DNA from: Diogma glabrata
Taxonomy: Eukaryota > Arthropoda > Insecta > Diptera > Cylindrotomidae
Assembly: GCA_963693315.1 (NCBI GenBank)
Contig: OY856186.1
Coordinates: 71,480,128-71,544,127, forward strand
Length of the DNA: 64,000 nucleotides
Direction: 5' to 3'
Shown here piece by piece: positions 12,817 through 21,427 of the stretch. Below the pieces are notes generated by a model. The model did no database searches, was not told the DNA's origin, and saw nothing but the letters and a program-made list of their open reading frames with translations. Position numbers and translations under genes: made by a program. Each line of letters opens with the position of its first letter. Positions within the stretch are counted from its first letter, which is position 1.

Positions 12817-13254
12817 ATGGAAGGAGTATATTACAGATACTATTTGAGTCAAACGGGGAAAGGCATTGAGGATATTGGTCCGTTGGTACATTCGACTGTA
12901 CCATATCAACGAGGACGTGGCCTAGGTAGTTTTTTTGGGGGGCTTTTCAAGTATTTGAAACCAATATTTTCTTCGGGGGCTGATTTACTAAAAAGGCAGG
13001 TTGTAAACTCTGGTATAAGTGCTTTATCAGATATTGTATCCGGTGCAAATATTAAGGAAGTTCTGCAAGATCGCGGTAAAGAGATTGTCAAAAGTGTAAG
13101 ACGCGGGGCAGTTCAAAAACTCAATGAAATGTATGGGTCGGGAAAAAGGAAAAGAAAAGTTATAAATAAGCCGTCGATCAAAAATTTAAATTATTTTACC
13201 TCGAAACGACGTAAAGTTATTAGGCGTAAGAAAGAAAAAGATATTTTTGATTAA
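12817..13254 (+). CDS. pVI-like virion protein
   Basis: A 145-residue protein from MEGVYYRYY (ATG at 12817; an ATG four codons upstream at 12805 is also in frame). It contains VPYQRGRGLGSFFGGLFKYL, a glycine-rich amphipathic segment preceded by a QRG site, then a helical stretch and a very basic C-terminus (GKRKRKV; SKRRKVIRRKKEK). This arrangement recurs in Polintons beside the capsid genes and has been likened to adenovirus pVI, a capsid-cementing and membrane-lytic protein matured by the protease. Function is inferred from family and position only. Confidence 0.75.
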   Translation: MEGVYYRYYLSQTGKGIEDIGPLVHSTVPYQRGRGLGSFFGGLFKYLKPIFSSGADLLKRQVVNSGISALSDIVSGANIKEVLQDRGKEIVKSVRRGAVQKLNEMYGSGKRKRKVINKPSIKNLNYFTSKRRKVIRRKKEKDIFD

Positions 13255-13256
13255 TT

Positions 13257-14558
13257 ATGGTGGAATGTATGAAATCTGAATTGGATATATTTAAAGCACA
13301 ACCTATTCAATCAAGTATTCTAAGATCCGAAGAGGTTTCTTACAACCCTATAGCCTCATTAGATAAACCATCGGTAATAGAATTTGTTTCATTAGGTCAT
13401 GGAGATACATATAGGGACTTATCTTCTACATATTTAAGATTGAAAATACGGATTTTGAAAAAAGATGGAGGGTTATGGAATAATGATAAAGGGGCAGACG
13501 GAAAAGAACTATCACAGCCAAGTGTAGTTAACAATCTTTTACATTCTCTAATAAAACAATGTAATATTCAATTAAACGGGAAAAATATAACACCATCAGA
13601 CGGAAATTATCACTATAGAGCATATATTGAATCGCTATTAAATTATGGTAATGATGCTGCTACCACACATTTAGAGTGCTCAGGGTGGACATTAGATAAG
13701 GCGAACATAGAAAAATCTAATAATTCTGGATCGAAAGACCGTCAAAAATTGTATAATAATAGCAATGTTGTTGAGCTAATGGGTAAACTACATGTAGATA
13801 TGTTTAACCAGCCTACCTTACTTATAAACAACGTGGATGTTCGAATTACACTAACACTAGAAAAACCAGAATTCTATTTTTTTTCTGACGATACCGATGA
13901 ATCTCAATTGAAAATTTTAGAAGCAACATTGTTTATGAGACATGTAACTGTTAATCCGAGTGTTCTATTAGCACATAACGCTGTTTTGGAAAAAAAGAAT
14001 GCTATATATAGTTATAAACGTGTGGAAGTAAAAACCTATACTCTTCCTATGAATACATCATCCATATCGCTCGACAACGTTTTCATTGGTCAATTGCCGA
14101 CTACAATCATCTTTTGTATGACCGAAAATATTGGTTATTCAGGAAAAAGATCAAAAAACCCGTACAATTTTAAACATTTTGATATTTCTCAATTTTCGTT
14201 GAATGTGAATGGGGTACAGATACCTAATACAGCAATTGAAACTAGTTTCTCTGATGAATATAATTGTTATACCAGAGCCTACAACACACTTTTTCAAGGA
14301 ACAGGGATATTCCATAATGATAAAGGTCATCAGATAACAAAAACAATGTTTAGCAATGGATTTTTTTTACTTGCTTTTGATTTAACCCCCGATGCATCAG
14401 GGAATGAAATGTGCCAAGGTCTACTTAATCAAGGAACTGTTAGAATTGAAGCAAAGTTATCAAAACCATTGCCGTCCACATTAACTGCAATTGTTTATGG
14501 GGAATTTGATGCAAACATTCAAATCGATAAAAATCGAAATATATTCACAAACCTATAA
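13257..14558 (+). CDS. Major capsid protein, double jelly roll (hexon-like)
   Basis: A 433-residue protein; ATG at 13257 or 13269. The opening SELDIFKAQPIQSSI, followed by SYNPIASL, IEFVSLGHGDTYRDLS and TYLRLKIRI, is the canonical Polinton major capsid start. Later segments INNVDVRITL and KRVEVKTYTLP fit the two jelly-roll domains. Trimers of this fold build the capsid faces in the adenovirus/Polinton lineage. The frame is intact from start to stop, with usual family length. It follows the pVI-like gene after only 2 bp, which supports co-expression of the virion cluster. Confidence 0.93.
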   Translation: MVECMKSELDIFKAQPIQSSILRSEEVSYNPIASLDKPSVIEFVSLGHGDTYRDLSSTYLRLKIRILKKDGGLWNNDKGADGKELSQPSVVNNLLHSLIKQCNIQLNGKNITPSDGNYHYRAYIESLLNYGNDAATTHLECSGWTLDKANIEKSNNSGSKDRQKLYNNSNVVELMGKLHVDMFNQPTLLINNVDVRITLTLEKPEFYFFSDDTDESQLKILEATLFMRHVTVNPSVLLAHNAVLEKKNAIYSYKRVEVKTYTLPMNTSSISLDNVFIGQLPTTIIFCMTENIGYSGKRSKNPYNFKHFDISQFSLNVNGVQIPNTAIETSFSDEYNCYTRAYNTLFQGTGIFHNDKGHQITKTMFSNGFFLLAFDLTPDASGNEMCQGLLNQGTVRIEAKLSKPLPSTLTAIVYGEFDANIQIDKNRNIFTNL

Positions 14559-14595
14559 ATAGGATGAAAAAGCGTGAGTCTAAATATTTTACATC

Positions 14596-14931
14596 ATGTC
14601 TTCATCCTGTGCACTTGTCGATGTTACATTTTGTTGTAACGACAAAAACAGTTTGTTTGTGAAAGAAATTAGTATAGTAGGATTTAAAGAGCCTTGTAAG
14701 AAGTTCGTAAAAGAGTTTACTTACAAGTTTCCAACAAAAGAGCTAACAAATCAAAATATTGAAAATTATTCTTTTGGAACTGTGACTAACGAAAATATAA
14801 CTAAAGAGTTTAAACAAATATTAGAAAGTTTTGATATAATCATTACCAACAAACTAATTAAAAAAGAGTTTTTAGTAAATTATGTAAAGGAAGCGAGCAA
14901 AGTTTATGATCTGAGTCAATTTATTTTATGA
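14596..14931 (+). CDS. Second, truncated copy of the DEDDh-like Polinton protein
   Basis: A 111-residue protein. It lines up with the minus-strand protein at 9584-10066 without a gap over the first 25 residues: V8-D9-x-x-F12, D/N near 15-17 and F21-V22-K23-E24 fall at the same residue numbers in both. A later block (TNKLIKKEFLVNYV against VKGEQKKFFLEKYI) also aligns. The C-terminal cysteine/CAVKN region is absent. Its stop overlaps the protease ATG (ATGA, 14928-14931). Function is unknown; it may regulate or pair with the longer relative. Confidence 0.65.
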   Translation: MSSSCALVDVTFCCNDKNSLFVKEISIVGFKEPCKKFVKEFTYKFPTKELTNQNIENYSFGTVTNENITKEFKQILESFDIIITNKLIKKEFLVNYVKEASKVYDLSQFIL

Positions 14932-15443
14932 ACACTTTAGAAATAACTAACATTTTAAAATGTAACCAGCGTACAAACAAAAAATTTAAGGGGGTATTCG
15001 CTCTGGATAGAATTCCAAAAGTAAAAGAAAAACCATCTCTTTTAATCGTTAACACGGATAAGGCTAAGGACCCTGGAACACACTGGTTAGCTATTTATAT
15101 TCCTAAAAAGGGGTGTATAGAATACTTTGATTCTTTTGGGCAGAAACCAACTAAACCTGAAATTTTAAGATATTTGAAGAATCATTGTTTAATTTTTAAT
15201 GATAAACAGTTGCTAAGTAATTTTACAGATGTATGCGGGCAATATTGTTGTGTTTACGTTTGGTTTAGATGTTTTGGTTTAAGTATGAAAAGTTTTTTGA
15301 ACCAATTCAGTAAAGTAAATCATATTGAAAATGACAGGTTGATTTTAAAACTATTTCATAAAATATTTGGAAAATACAACTTTTTACAGTCTTGTAACCC
15401 GAGAGTTAGAGGAAAGTTAAAAAGAAATGGAAATTCGACATGA
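14928..15443 (+). CDS. Adenain-like cysteine protease
   Basis: A 171-residue protein. Catalytic residues are visible: H52 in GTHWLAIY, D68 in IEYFDSFG, Q94 before the nucleophile (oxyanion hole) and C103 in DVCGQYCCVYVW. This is the Ulp1/C5-adenain arrangement used by adenoviruses and Polintons to mature virion precursors. Likely substrates in this element are the neighbouring pVI-like and pX-like proteins. It starts at an ATGA overlap with the preceding small gene and overlaps the next gene by 17 bp. The frame and active site are intact. Confidence 0.92.
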   Translation: MNTLEITNILKCNQRTNKKFKGVFALDRIPKVKEKPSLLIVNTDKAKDPGTHWLAIYIPKKGCIEYFDSFGQKPTKPEILRYLKNHCLIFNDKQLLSNFTDVCGQYCCVYVWFRCFGLSMKSFLNQFSKVNHIENDRLILKLFHKIFGKYNFLQSCNPRVRGKLKRNGNST

Positions 15444-15969
15444 AAACACGATGTCTTTATTATTAAACTATACATACTTTCTTAATAAAAACCAGACCTT
15501 TAGAATTTCTGTTGGTTTTACGGGGGAATCATTTGAAGCCACAACCATATTCCATCGTAATGGAAAAGAAGTAATTGTTCTGAAATATCGTGATTGGTGT
15601 GAATTTTACCGTCTATACAAAAAGCTGCTGTGCAGTCGAACAATAAAAAATACCAAATTATGTTTACAAGCAGGAATTCAAGCTATTCGTAGTCAAACTC
15701 TTAGTGTCAACAGAGAAGAGGCCGATATATTTAACAACCTTGTTGATTTTCTTCAAGCTGTAATGATTCACTATAAAAATTCCGAACAAAATGTAAGAGC
15801 GTATGTTGAAAAATACATAAAAACCTGTGAAGAAAAACAAGTGGAAAAGTTGCATGAAGAAATTAACATCCCAAAGCAACGGATCAATGTGCAGTGTAAT
15901 TTTTCTAGATTATTTTTCGAGATACCTGTAATATTAAACAATAAACTACGCAAAATTGTACGAAAATAA
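15427..15969 (+). CDS. Unknown Polinton protein
   Basis: A 180-residue protein overlapping the protease end. It shows an N-terminal beta-rich stretch (FRISVGFTGESFEATTIFHRNG), a YRDWCEFYRLYKKL segment and a helical C-terminal half with scattered cysteines. I do not recognise an enzyme motif. It is last in the plus-strand virion cluster, and an AATAAA occurs just at or after its stop (about 15964). It faces the minus-strand gene at 16010-16474 tail to tail. Probably a real gene, given the compact layout and intact frame. Confidence 0.6.
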   Translation: MEIRHENTMSLLLNYTYFLNKNQTFRISVGFTGESFEATTIFHRNGKEVIVLKYRDWCEFYRLYKKLLCSRTIKNTKLCLQAGIQAIRSQTLSVNREEADIFNNLVDFLQAVMIHYKNSEQNVRAYVEKYIKTCEEKQVEKLHEEINIPKQRINVQCNFSRLFFEIPVILNNKLRKIVRK

Positions 15970-16009
15970 AAACAATTGCCTTTTATTTATTTTATTTTTA
16001 TTTTTATTT

Positions 16010-16474
16010 TTATCTATCTATAATGTTACTAAAAAACCATTCGAAATATCCTTCTTGCTCGACTTCGATATTTTGTTCTTCGTTAACCTGCAGATCATCT
16101 GTTTGAGAGTCAAACCAGTTTTGACCGTCCTGCCATTCCTCTTCTTCCTCCTCTTCAAGTAATTGCGGTGGTGATGGTGGTGGTGGTATAAATTCTTGAA
16201 AAGACGAGGTCACCTCGCTAACCTGCAGATCATCTGTTTGAGAGTCAAACCAGTTTTGACCGTCCTGCCATTCCTCTTCTTCCTCCTCTTCAAGTAATTG
16301 CGGTGGTGATGGTGGTGGTGGTATAAATTCTTGAAAAGACGAGGTCACCTCGTCAACATCAACATCATAATCATTCGTGGTTGAACTAATTTGGTTTTCT
16401 TGTGTAATTTTATTTAAAAAATAATTTTCATTACTTTCGTTGGTAAACGGAAACGAAGTCGAATCAGCTTCCAT
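16010..16474 (-). CDS. Acidic proline-rich protein with perfect 45-residue duplication
   Basis: A 154-residue protein. Two adjacent identical 45-residue units each contain FQEFIPPPPSPPQLL, a run of glutamates and WQDGQNWFDSQTDDLQV, encoded by a 135-bp perfect direct repeat (16084-16218 and 16219-16353). The protein is highly acidic and has a hydrophobic C-terminal EWFFSNII. No known domain is recognised; acidic and aromatic repeats could act as a transcription-activating or protein-binding region. It is convergent with the protease cluster and divergent from the integrase. Confidence 0.6.
   Translation of the reverse strand: MEADSTSFPFTNESNENYFLNKITQENQISSTTNDYDVDVDEVTSSFQEFIPPPPSPPQLLEEEEEEEWQDGQNWFDSQTDDLQVSEVTSSFQEFIPPPPSPPQLLEEEEEEEWQDGQNWFDSQTDDLQVNEEQNIEVEQEGYFEWFFSNIIDR
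16084..16353. repeat. 135-bp perfect tandem duplication within a coding frame
   Basis: Unit 1 is 16084-16218 and unit 2 is 16219-16353, identical by eye; the length is a multiple of three, so the frame is kept. The lack of divergence means the duplication is recent or homogenised. Confidence 0.93.
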
Positions 16475-16603
16475 ATTAAAAGTTGATTTCTGTAGGGAGA
16501 CTGAGGATTTCTACAAAAATTTAGCTATTATGTACAACTTTTCAGAATCAGCTGCCTCTATATATAGAAAGAGAAACTAAATATTGTGTGTATTGTGTAT
16601 AGG

Positions 16604-17524
16604 ATGTCACGAGCACAAATTGTTTCAGAGCTACACAGGCCACTTAGAAAAAATTTTCGTAGGAGAAAGTTCATTCAAAAGGGTTTGAATGATACTTGGC
16701 AAATTGATTTAGTCGAAATGATTCCTTATGCCAAATTTAATAAAGGTTTCAAATATTTATTGACGGTGATTGATACTTTTTCCAAATACGCTTATGCTGA
16801 ACCTGTCAAACGTAAAACTGCTGAAGATGTTTTACGAGCACTTGAAAATATTATCAAGCAAGCAAAGGATTCCCCAAAAAATATTCATTCAGACCAAGGC
16901 AAAGAGTTTTTCAACAGACAGTTTAAACAATATATGTTGAAAAATAAAATTAATCATTATCATACATTCTCAGAGCTTAAGGCATCTATCGTGGAACGTT
17001 TTAATCGAACTTTGAAAAGTATGATGTGGAAAAATTTCAGTTTACAGGGGAATTACAAATGGATCTCAATTTTACAATCATTGTTAAAAAACTATAATTC
17101 AACACCGCATAGAACAATCAAATTACCTCCAGAAAATGTTTCAAAGAAAAATGAAAAATCAATACTTAGAAGTGTATACATGCATCCAAAAATTTTTCAA
17201 AAAGCTAAATTTAAGATAGGAGATAATGTAAGAGTCAGCAAAAATAAAGGAAACTTTGAAAAAGGCTATCAACCAAACTGGTCAACAGAAATTTTTAAAG
17301 TGGTTAAAGTTAAAAATACATATCCGATTACGTATAACTTAGTCGATTATACCAACACTCCAATTTCCGGGGGATTTTATGAAACAGAACTAACACCTGT
17401 AAAATTTTCTGATACCTATCTTGTCGAGCAGATTTTAAAAAGAAAAGGGAATAAAGTTTACGTCAAATGGTTAGGATTTGATAAATCGCACAATTCATGG
17501 GTAGATAAAAACAATATAATTTAG
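16604..17524 (+). CDS. Polinton integrase (rve superfamily) with chromodomain
   Basis: 306 residues from the preferred ATG at 16604 (MSRAQIVSEL); an upstream in-frame ATG at 16586 is possible. Counting from the upstream start, the catalytic triad is D41 (WQIDLVEM), D103 (HSDQGKEFF) and E137 (SIVERFNRTL). The C-terminal part has an RVSKNKG...FEKGYQPNWS DNA-binding domain and, in the last 40 residues, a chromodomain (VEQILKRKGNKVYVKWLGF, then SWV). The enzyme inserts element ends into target DNA, producing the 6-bp duplication seen here, and the chromodomain could steer it to marked chromatin. The frame and triad are intact. Confidence 0.95.
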   Translation: MSRAQIVSELHRPLRKNFRRRKFIQKGLNDTWQIDLVEMIPYAKFNKGFKYLLTVIDTFSKYAYAEPVKRKTAEDVLRALENIIKQAKDSPKNIHSDQGKEFFNRQFKQYMLKNKINHYHTFSELKASIVERFNRTLKSMMWKNFSLQGNYKWISILQSLLKNYNSTPHRTIKLPPENVSKKNEKSILRSVYMHPKIFQKAKFKIGDNVRVSKNKGNFEKGYQPNWSTEIFKVVKVKNTYPITYNLVDYTNTPISGGFYETELTPVKFSDTYLVEQILKRKGNKVYVKWLGFDKSHNSWVDKNNII

Positions 17525-17804
17525 AACTTCTGAAAACATTTTGGTAAAATTAAGTATTAATAAATTTGTATAAAATAATTCCTTCGTTTTTACTGGAAAT
17601 AAATAAGTTTTCGTTTACTTGAAATTATTAAAGAAAAACTCACTAAAACTTTTGTTTTACGTCGGGAAAAATATGAAAAAAACCCGACCTTTTATTTTAT
17701 GTTTACATAAGCTACAAAATTGCTTAAAACTAAAAAACTGAATATTTGTTACTCCGACTAAAATTGACTTCTGTTTTACCTTTATGTTGTGTAATAATCG
17801 TAGT
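17525..17804. other. Intergenic gap between integrase and polymerase remnant
   Basis: An AT-rich 280-bp gap at the convergent 3' ends of the integrase and polymerase genes. Nothing else is seen. Confidence 0.5.
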
Positions 17805-18901
17805 TTACACAAATTTAGGCCTTTTGTATCCAAACGGTACGGAACTATGGTCTTTCAGAAATCGACGTTTTTCTGATTTCGGTTGGTATCTTTTTGTTTC
17901 AGTTACTGTATGAACCTCATGATCCTTAGTTCTTTTAATATTTTGTGAAACCACAGCGATATTTTCCCAATCTTGCGGATGAAGAACAGCATGTTTAATC
18001 GTTTCAAAATTTATTAGTTTGGATGTTGTATGGTTTAAATTTATGCCTTTAACTTTACAAACAAGCTTTTCTGAGTTATCTTTAGTCGAAAAAACTTTAA
18101 ACGCGTAATTTTTTGGTCCACCACTAACAAATTCAGATATATAGCTGCCGAGGCCATAACATTCTAGTTCATCGGTCATATCACCAATACGTTCTCCTAG
18201 AGGTGGGTCATATTCTCCTTCTTGACTTATATAAATGATTGAGTCCGTATCGTAATACAAAACTCTGTGACCGATCTTTTCTAGATAGCTGTAAAGATGA
18301 AGTCGAGCCTGTGCTGTTGTGTAAGCAGCTATACACACATTGATTGTTGATAGAGAATTTACCCGGCGTTGTTTGCATTCTTCAGCAAAATTGTAAAATT
18401 GTTTTTTCCTACCTTTACCATAAGGTAAACTGATATATGTTGCGGTCAAACAAAATTTGTCTGTACTTAAACCTGTAAAGTAAAAGTGAAAAAGTAAAAA
18501 ATGTTCAGCATTTTCATTTAAAAGTACTCACCCTCGGAATTGCTTTGAAAAACCTTTGAAATCACACCCCAAATATGCTGAAACGTCAGTCCACCTGCTG
18601 TTTGAAAGTTTATCCATGCAGGGCCGCGATGCTCGAAGCTTTCACCACAAAATGTCATTCCAATTTTGTCGCTTGGGCTAACTTCTTTTGTAATATATTT
18701 GACAATATCGTGGAGTGCCCCTTTAATCCAAGTAATTGGATCAATATAGCTTGGTACAGGTTTTATCGAAAATTTAGTTTCGCGTCTGCGCAAGTTAAAC
18801 TTCTGCATATTTTTCCCCGTTTCGGAATCGATTAAAAATCGCTCTTCTTCCACTGCTTCCCCAGAAGTTATAAACCTTTTCATTAGAAGTTTTTTTGCCA
18901 T
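17805..18901 (-). pseudogene. Family-B DNA polymerase remnant (pPolB), internally deleted
   Basis: Two open blocks. Block 18901-18518 has the N-terminal region common to Polinton polymerases, ending in a VFQSNSEG-type segment. Block 18449-17805 has the palm end: [14 protein letters not shown], the catalytic motif C YYDTDS (D67 and D69 of that block) and the C-terminal KVKGINLN segment. The blocks are linked by a plausible 59-bp intron (18473-18531; GTGAGT donor, CTTTACAG acceptor) that keeps the frame and would give about 345 residues. Polinton polymerases are usually about 1000 residues or more. The exonuclease domain and motifs A and B are missing, so the product cannot be an active polymerase. 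Confidence 0.85.
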
Positions 18902-19931
18902 GTTTTAATGTTGAATCACAAAACTAATACAATATAAATTTTCTAGCATGATAGGCTTTTATACTTAATTTGTCATCATATTGTTTTTGTATTACTTCAA
19001 TACTCTAAATCGGAGAGTAAAGCAAATTTTCATCAAGATCTTTTAATTTATCTAAATTTTCATCGCCATAATTTACAAAATGTAAATAAATTATCACGAA
19101 CAAAGCAAAATAAAAAATGATTTTTCAATTTGTTTTTGATGATGGAAAAAGAAGAATAAAGAATAAATAATAAGTCAAGCTAAGTTAAGATATAATAAGT
19201 TGATTAATGTACAAGATAAATTTTCATCGAGATTATTTTTTTTAATATACGTTTTTTCTCGTATGCATACAGAAAAGCATCAAGAATTGCATTTAATTTA
19301 TCTATTGTAAACGTTATTATTTGACGTCTTTAAGTTTTCTTTGGGTGATTTTAGTTTTGTTGTATTTTGTTTTTTATTTGTTTAAACTTACAAATAAATA
19401 AAGCAAATCTACTTCAAGGTAGTATAATGAACTTGGATAGAAGATAAATGGAAAAATAAATAATTTAATTTATTGTTATTGTTGCGTTTTTTCTCATATG
19501 CATAATTTTTTAAATTTTTTATTAATTTTAAACAACAGAAAAGCATCAAGAATTGTATTTAATTTATCTGTTGAAAACGAAGAAGATTATGTGCTAGATG
19601 GGAAAAATTTTTATTATTTGCCGTCTTTAAGTTTTCTTTGGGCGATTTTAGTTTTGTTGTATTTTGTTTTTTATTTGTTTAAACTTACAAATAAATAAAG
19701 CAAATCTACTTCAAGGTAGTCTAATGAACTTGGATAGAAGATAAATGGAAAAATAAATAATTTAATTTATTGTTAATTGATTATGAGTTTTTCTTTGTTG
19801 TCTTGTTGTGTTTTGTTATTTTATTTGTTTTTGTGAAACAATATATTTTTCCCCCCACTAACTTTTAAGTATCGTAAATTGGTATAAATATCAAGCAATT
19901 GTAATCAACAATTGTAGTCTAACATAGTTAT
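18902..19931. other. Non-coding Polinton region with a 210-240 bp direct repeat
   Basis: About 1 kb without a convincing gene. Copies 19270-19478 and 19536-19776 share gaaaagcatcaagaatt, ttaagttttctttggg and a long common 3' half ending in taatttaatttattgtta. The second copy has an insertion giving a 66-codon frame (19498-19698) with one hydrophobic segment, which I do not call a gene. Being between a minus-strand and a plus-strand gene start, the region may hold divergent promoters. Confidence 0.55.
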
Positions 19932-20426
19932 TTGATAAACATGGAAAGTTCAACAGACAGCTTTTTAAACGAATACCTAGTAACTTCCGATTGTCAAGCG
20001 GCTCCACCTCTCAAAAGAAAGCGCTTACATCATCAAACACAGCAACAACAACAGATACTACAACAACAACAACAGCAACAACAACAACAGCAACAACAGC
20101 AACAACATCAAATGACCAGAAAACAAATTTTTCTGGCAAAATGTTCAAGCGCAGCAAAGGAGAAATCAAAACCATTTATGAAGATAGCGGAATTGCAGGA
20201 AAACCACGCATACAAATTATGCACAATTCGAAAAATCGACACAAAATTTGGGAAAAAGTGGATTTTCGAAACCGGAGATGTATTATTATTCGCACCAAAT
20301 AAATTCAATGAATTATTTAACGAGGAAGATTATACAGCATTAGTTATGGAGGAAAATTTCTACCTCATAAAAACCCCTCAAAACGGTTTAACACTCTTAG
20401 AAGGTGAAAATAAAAACATTAATTAA
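19932..20426 (+). CDS. Polyglutamine protein with OB-fold-like C-terminus
   Basis: A 164-residue protein; ATG at 19932 or 19941. Residues about 35-60 are nearly pure glutamine, encoded by mixed CAA/CAG codons. The C-terminal 90 residues (PFMKIAELQENHAYKL, DTKFGKKWIFE, VLLFAPNKFNELF) match the pattern of small Polinton proteins that resemble single-strand DNA-binding OB folds. Such a protein could coat replication intermediates, but this is inference. It is the rightmost gene, next to the inverted repeat. Confidence 0.6.
   Translation: MINMESSTDSFLNEYLVTSDCQAAPPLKRKRLHHQTQQQQQILQQQQQQQQQQQQQQQHQMTRKQIFLAKCSSAAKEKSKPFMKIAELQENHAYKLCTIRKIDTKFGKKWIFETGDVLLFAPNKFNELFNEEDYTALVMEENFYLIKTPQNGLTLLEGENKNIN
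20038..20110 (+). repeat. CAA/CAG trinucleotide tract
   Basis: About 70 bp of CAA and CAG codons inside the 19932-20426 gene, encoding its polyglutamine run. Likely to vary in length between copies. Confidence 0.9.
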
Positions 20427-20508
20427 ATTTTATTTAAGTTTTAATTTTAAGACAAAAAATAAAACAAGAAATTAAATTTTAGTTTTAGAGCAAAAAATGT
20501 AAAAAAGA

Positions 20509-20971
20509 AAAAATGAATAAAAACACGTGACAAATTGTTTTATTTGTCATTTGTACCATTATTTTATTGTTTTAATTTTAAATTTGAACTCACATACAGG
20601 GAAATATCTAACCTAGTTTATCTGACATGCTTCCTAGGCCTTTAGCAACAACAATAAACCCACAATAACAACAAACAACAATTAACCACTAACCTACACT
20701 TTAAATCGAGAAATTACCAATACAGACAACCAGAACTAGGTCAAATACTAACCTAGTTTACCTGACGACCTTCCAAGGCCTTTAGCAACCGGCTTGGGAC
20801 ACACACAACAACAACAAACCACAATAAACCAATAACCTACATTCTAATTCCAATACAGGAAACAAAACTAGGTCAAATATTAACCTAGTCTACTATATAA
20901 GGTCGTAGCCTTTCATGGCAATTATAAAAACAGGTTTTGGTTCCCCATGCTCAACTCCCGGGAGCTCTACT
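20509..20971 (-). repeat. Polinton right terminal inverted repeat
   Basis: The inverted partner of 8827-9289, ending gctctact, followed directly by the duplicated target taattt at 20972-20977. It has the same internal diverged tandem units. Confidence 0.95.
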
Positions 20972-20977
20972 TAATTT

Positions 20978-21427
20978 GTTTGAAATGTAAAACATATATT
21001 AGGTAGTAAGGTTAAGCGGATATTTTAGAAATAATTTTGGAATAGAGACATTGTAACTCAAGGGTGCCACCCTATCGACAAAGGGTGCCACATTATCGAC
21101 GTAAACCACTTTTCCTATACATTTTTCAGCATATGTGTTTTCAGACCTGGTCATTAAATAATCATGCTTGCATACTAAATAATATATCGTAAAAAACGGT
21201 CCATATGGTATCTATAGGAATATTCAAAGCTATTGAGTAATTGTGGTGATGGGATTCAATGCTCAACATGTTGATTCGATTAATATTGTTAAAATTTTAT
21301 TTCACGTAATAACTCAAGAATTTTAAAAAGTAGAATAGATTCTTTTTGAACCAATAACACATTTATAGGACACATTTATAAGTTATCACAATTTAAAAAT
21401 TAAAATTATATGGATAACCTGGTTAAA
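20978..21427. other. hAT internal non-coding sequence
   Basis: Resumes the hAT element after the Polinton. Contains a short duplication (agggtgccac at 21060 and 21081). No gene is seen. Confidence 0.5.

Larger units (their letters stand above)
8827..20971. mobile_element. Polinton/Maverick element, polymerase-defective
   Basis: A 12,145-bp self-synthesising-type DNA transposon. It has AG...CT termini, long terminal inverted repeats and a perfect 6-bp target duplication (taattt at 8821-8826 and 20972-20977), all hallmarks of Polintons. It encodes integrase, packaging ATPase, adenain-type protease, hexon-like and penton-like capsid proteins and several small virion-type proteins in open frames. 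The family-B polymerase has a large internal deletion. Inverted ends identical by eye over about 460 bp suggest a young insertion. It sits inside a hAT element. Confidence 0.97.

Noticed and set aside
19498..19698. 66-residue frame with a hydrophobic C-terminus in the Polinton
   Set aside because: It exists only in one of two copies of a non-coding duplicated block and depends on a local insertion; membrane-like composition is expected from T-rich DNA.
19991..20302. Threonine/alanine-rich frame overlapping the polyQ gene
   Set aside because: Shifted-frame reading of the CAA/CAG tract.
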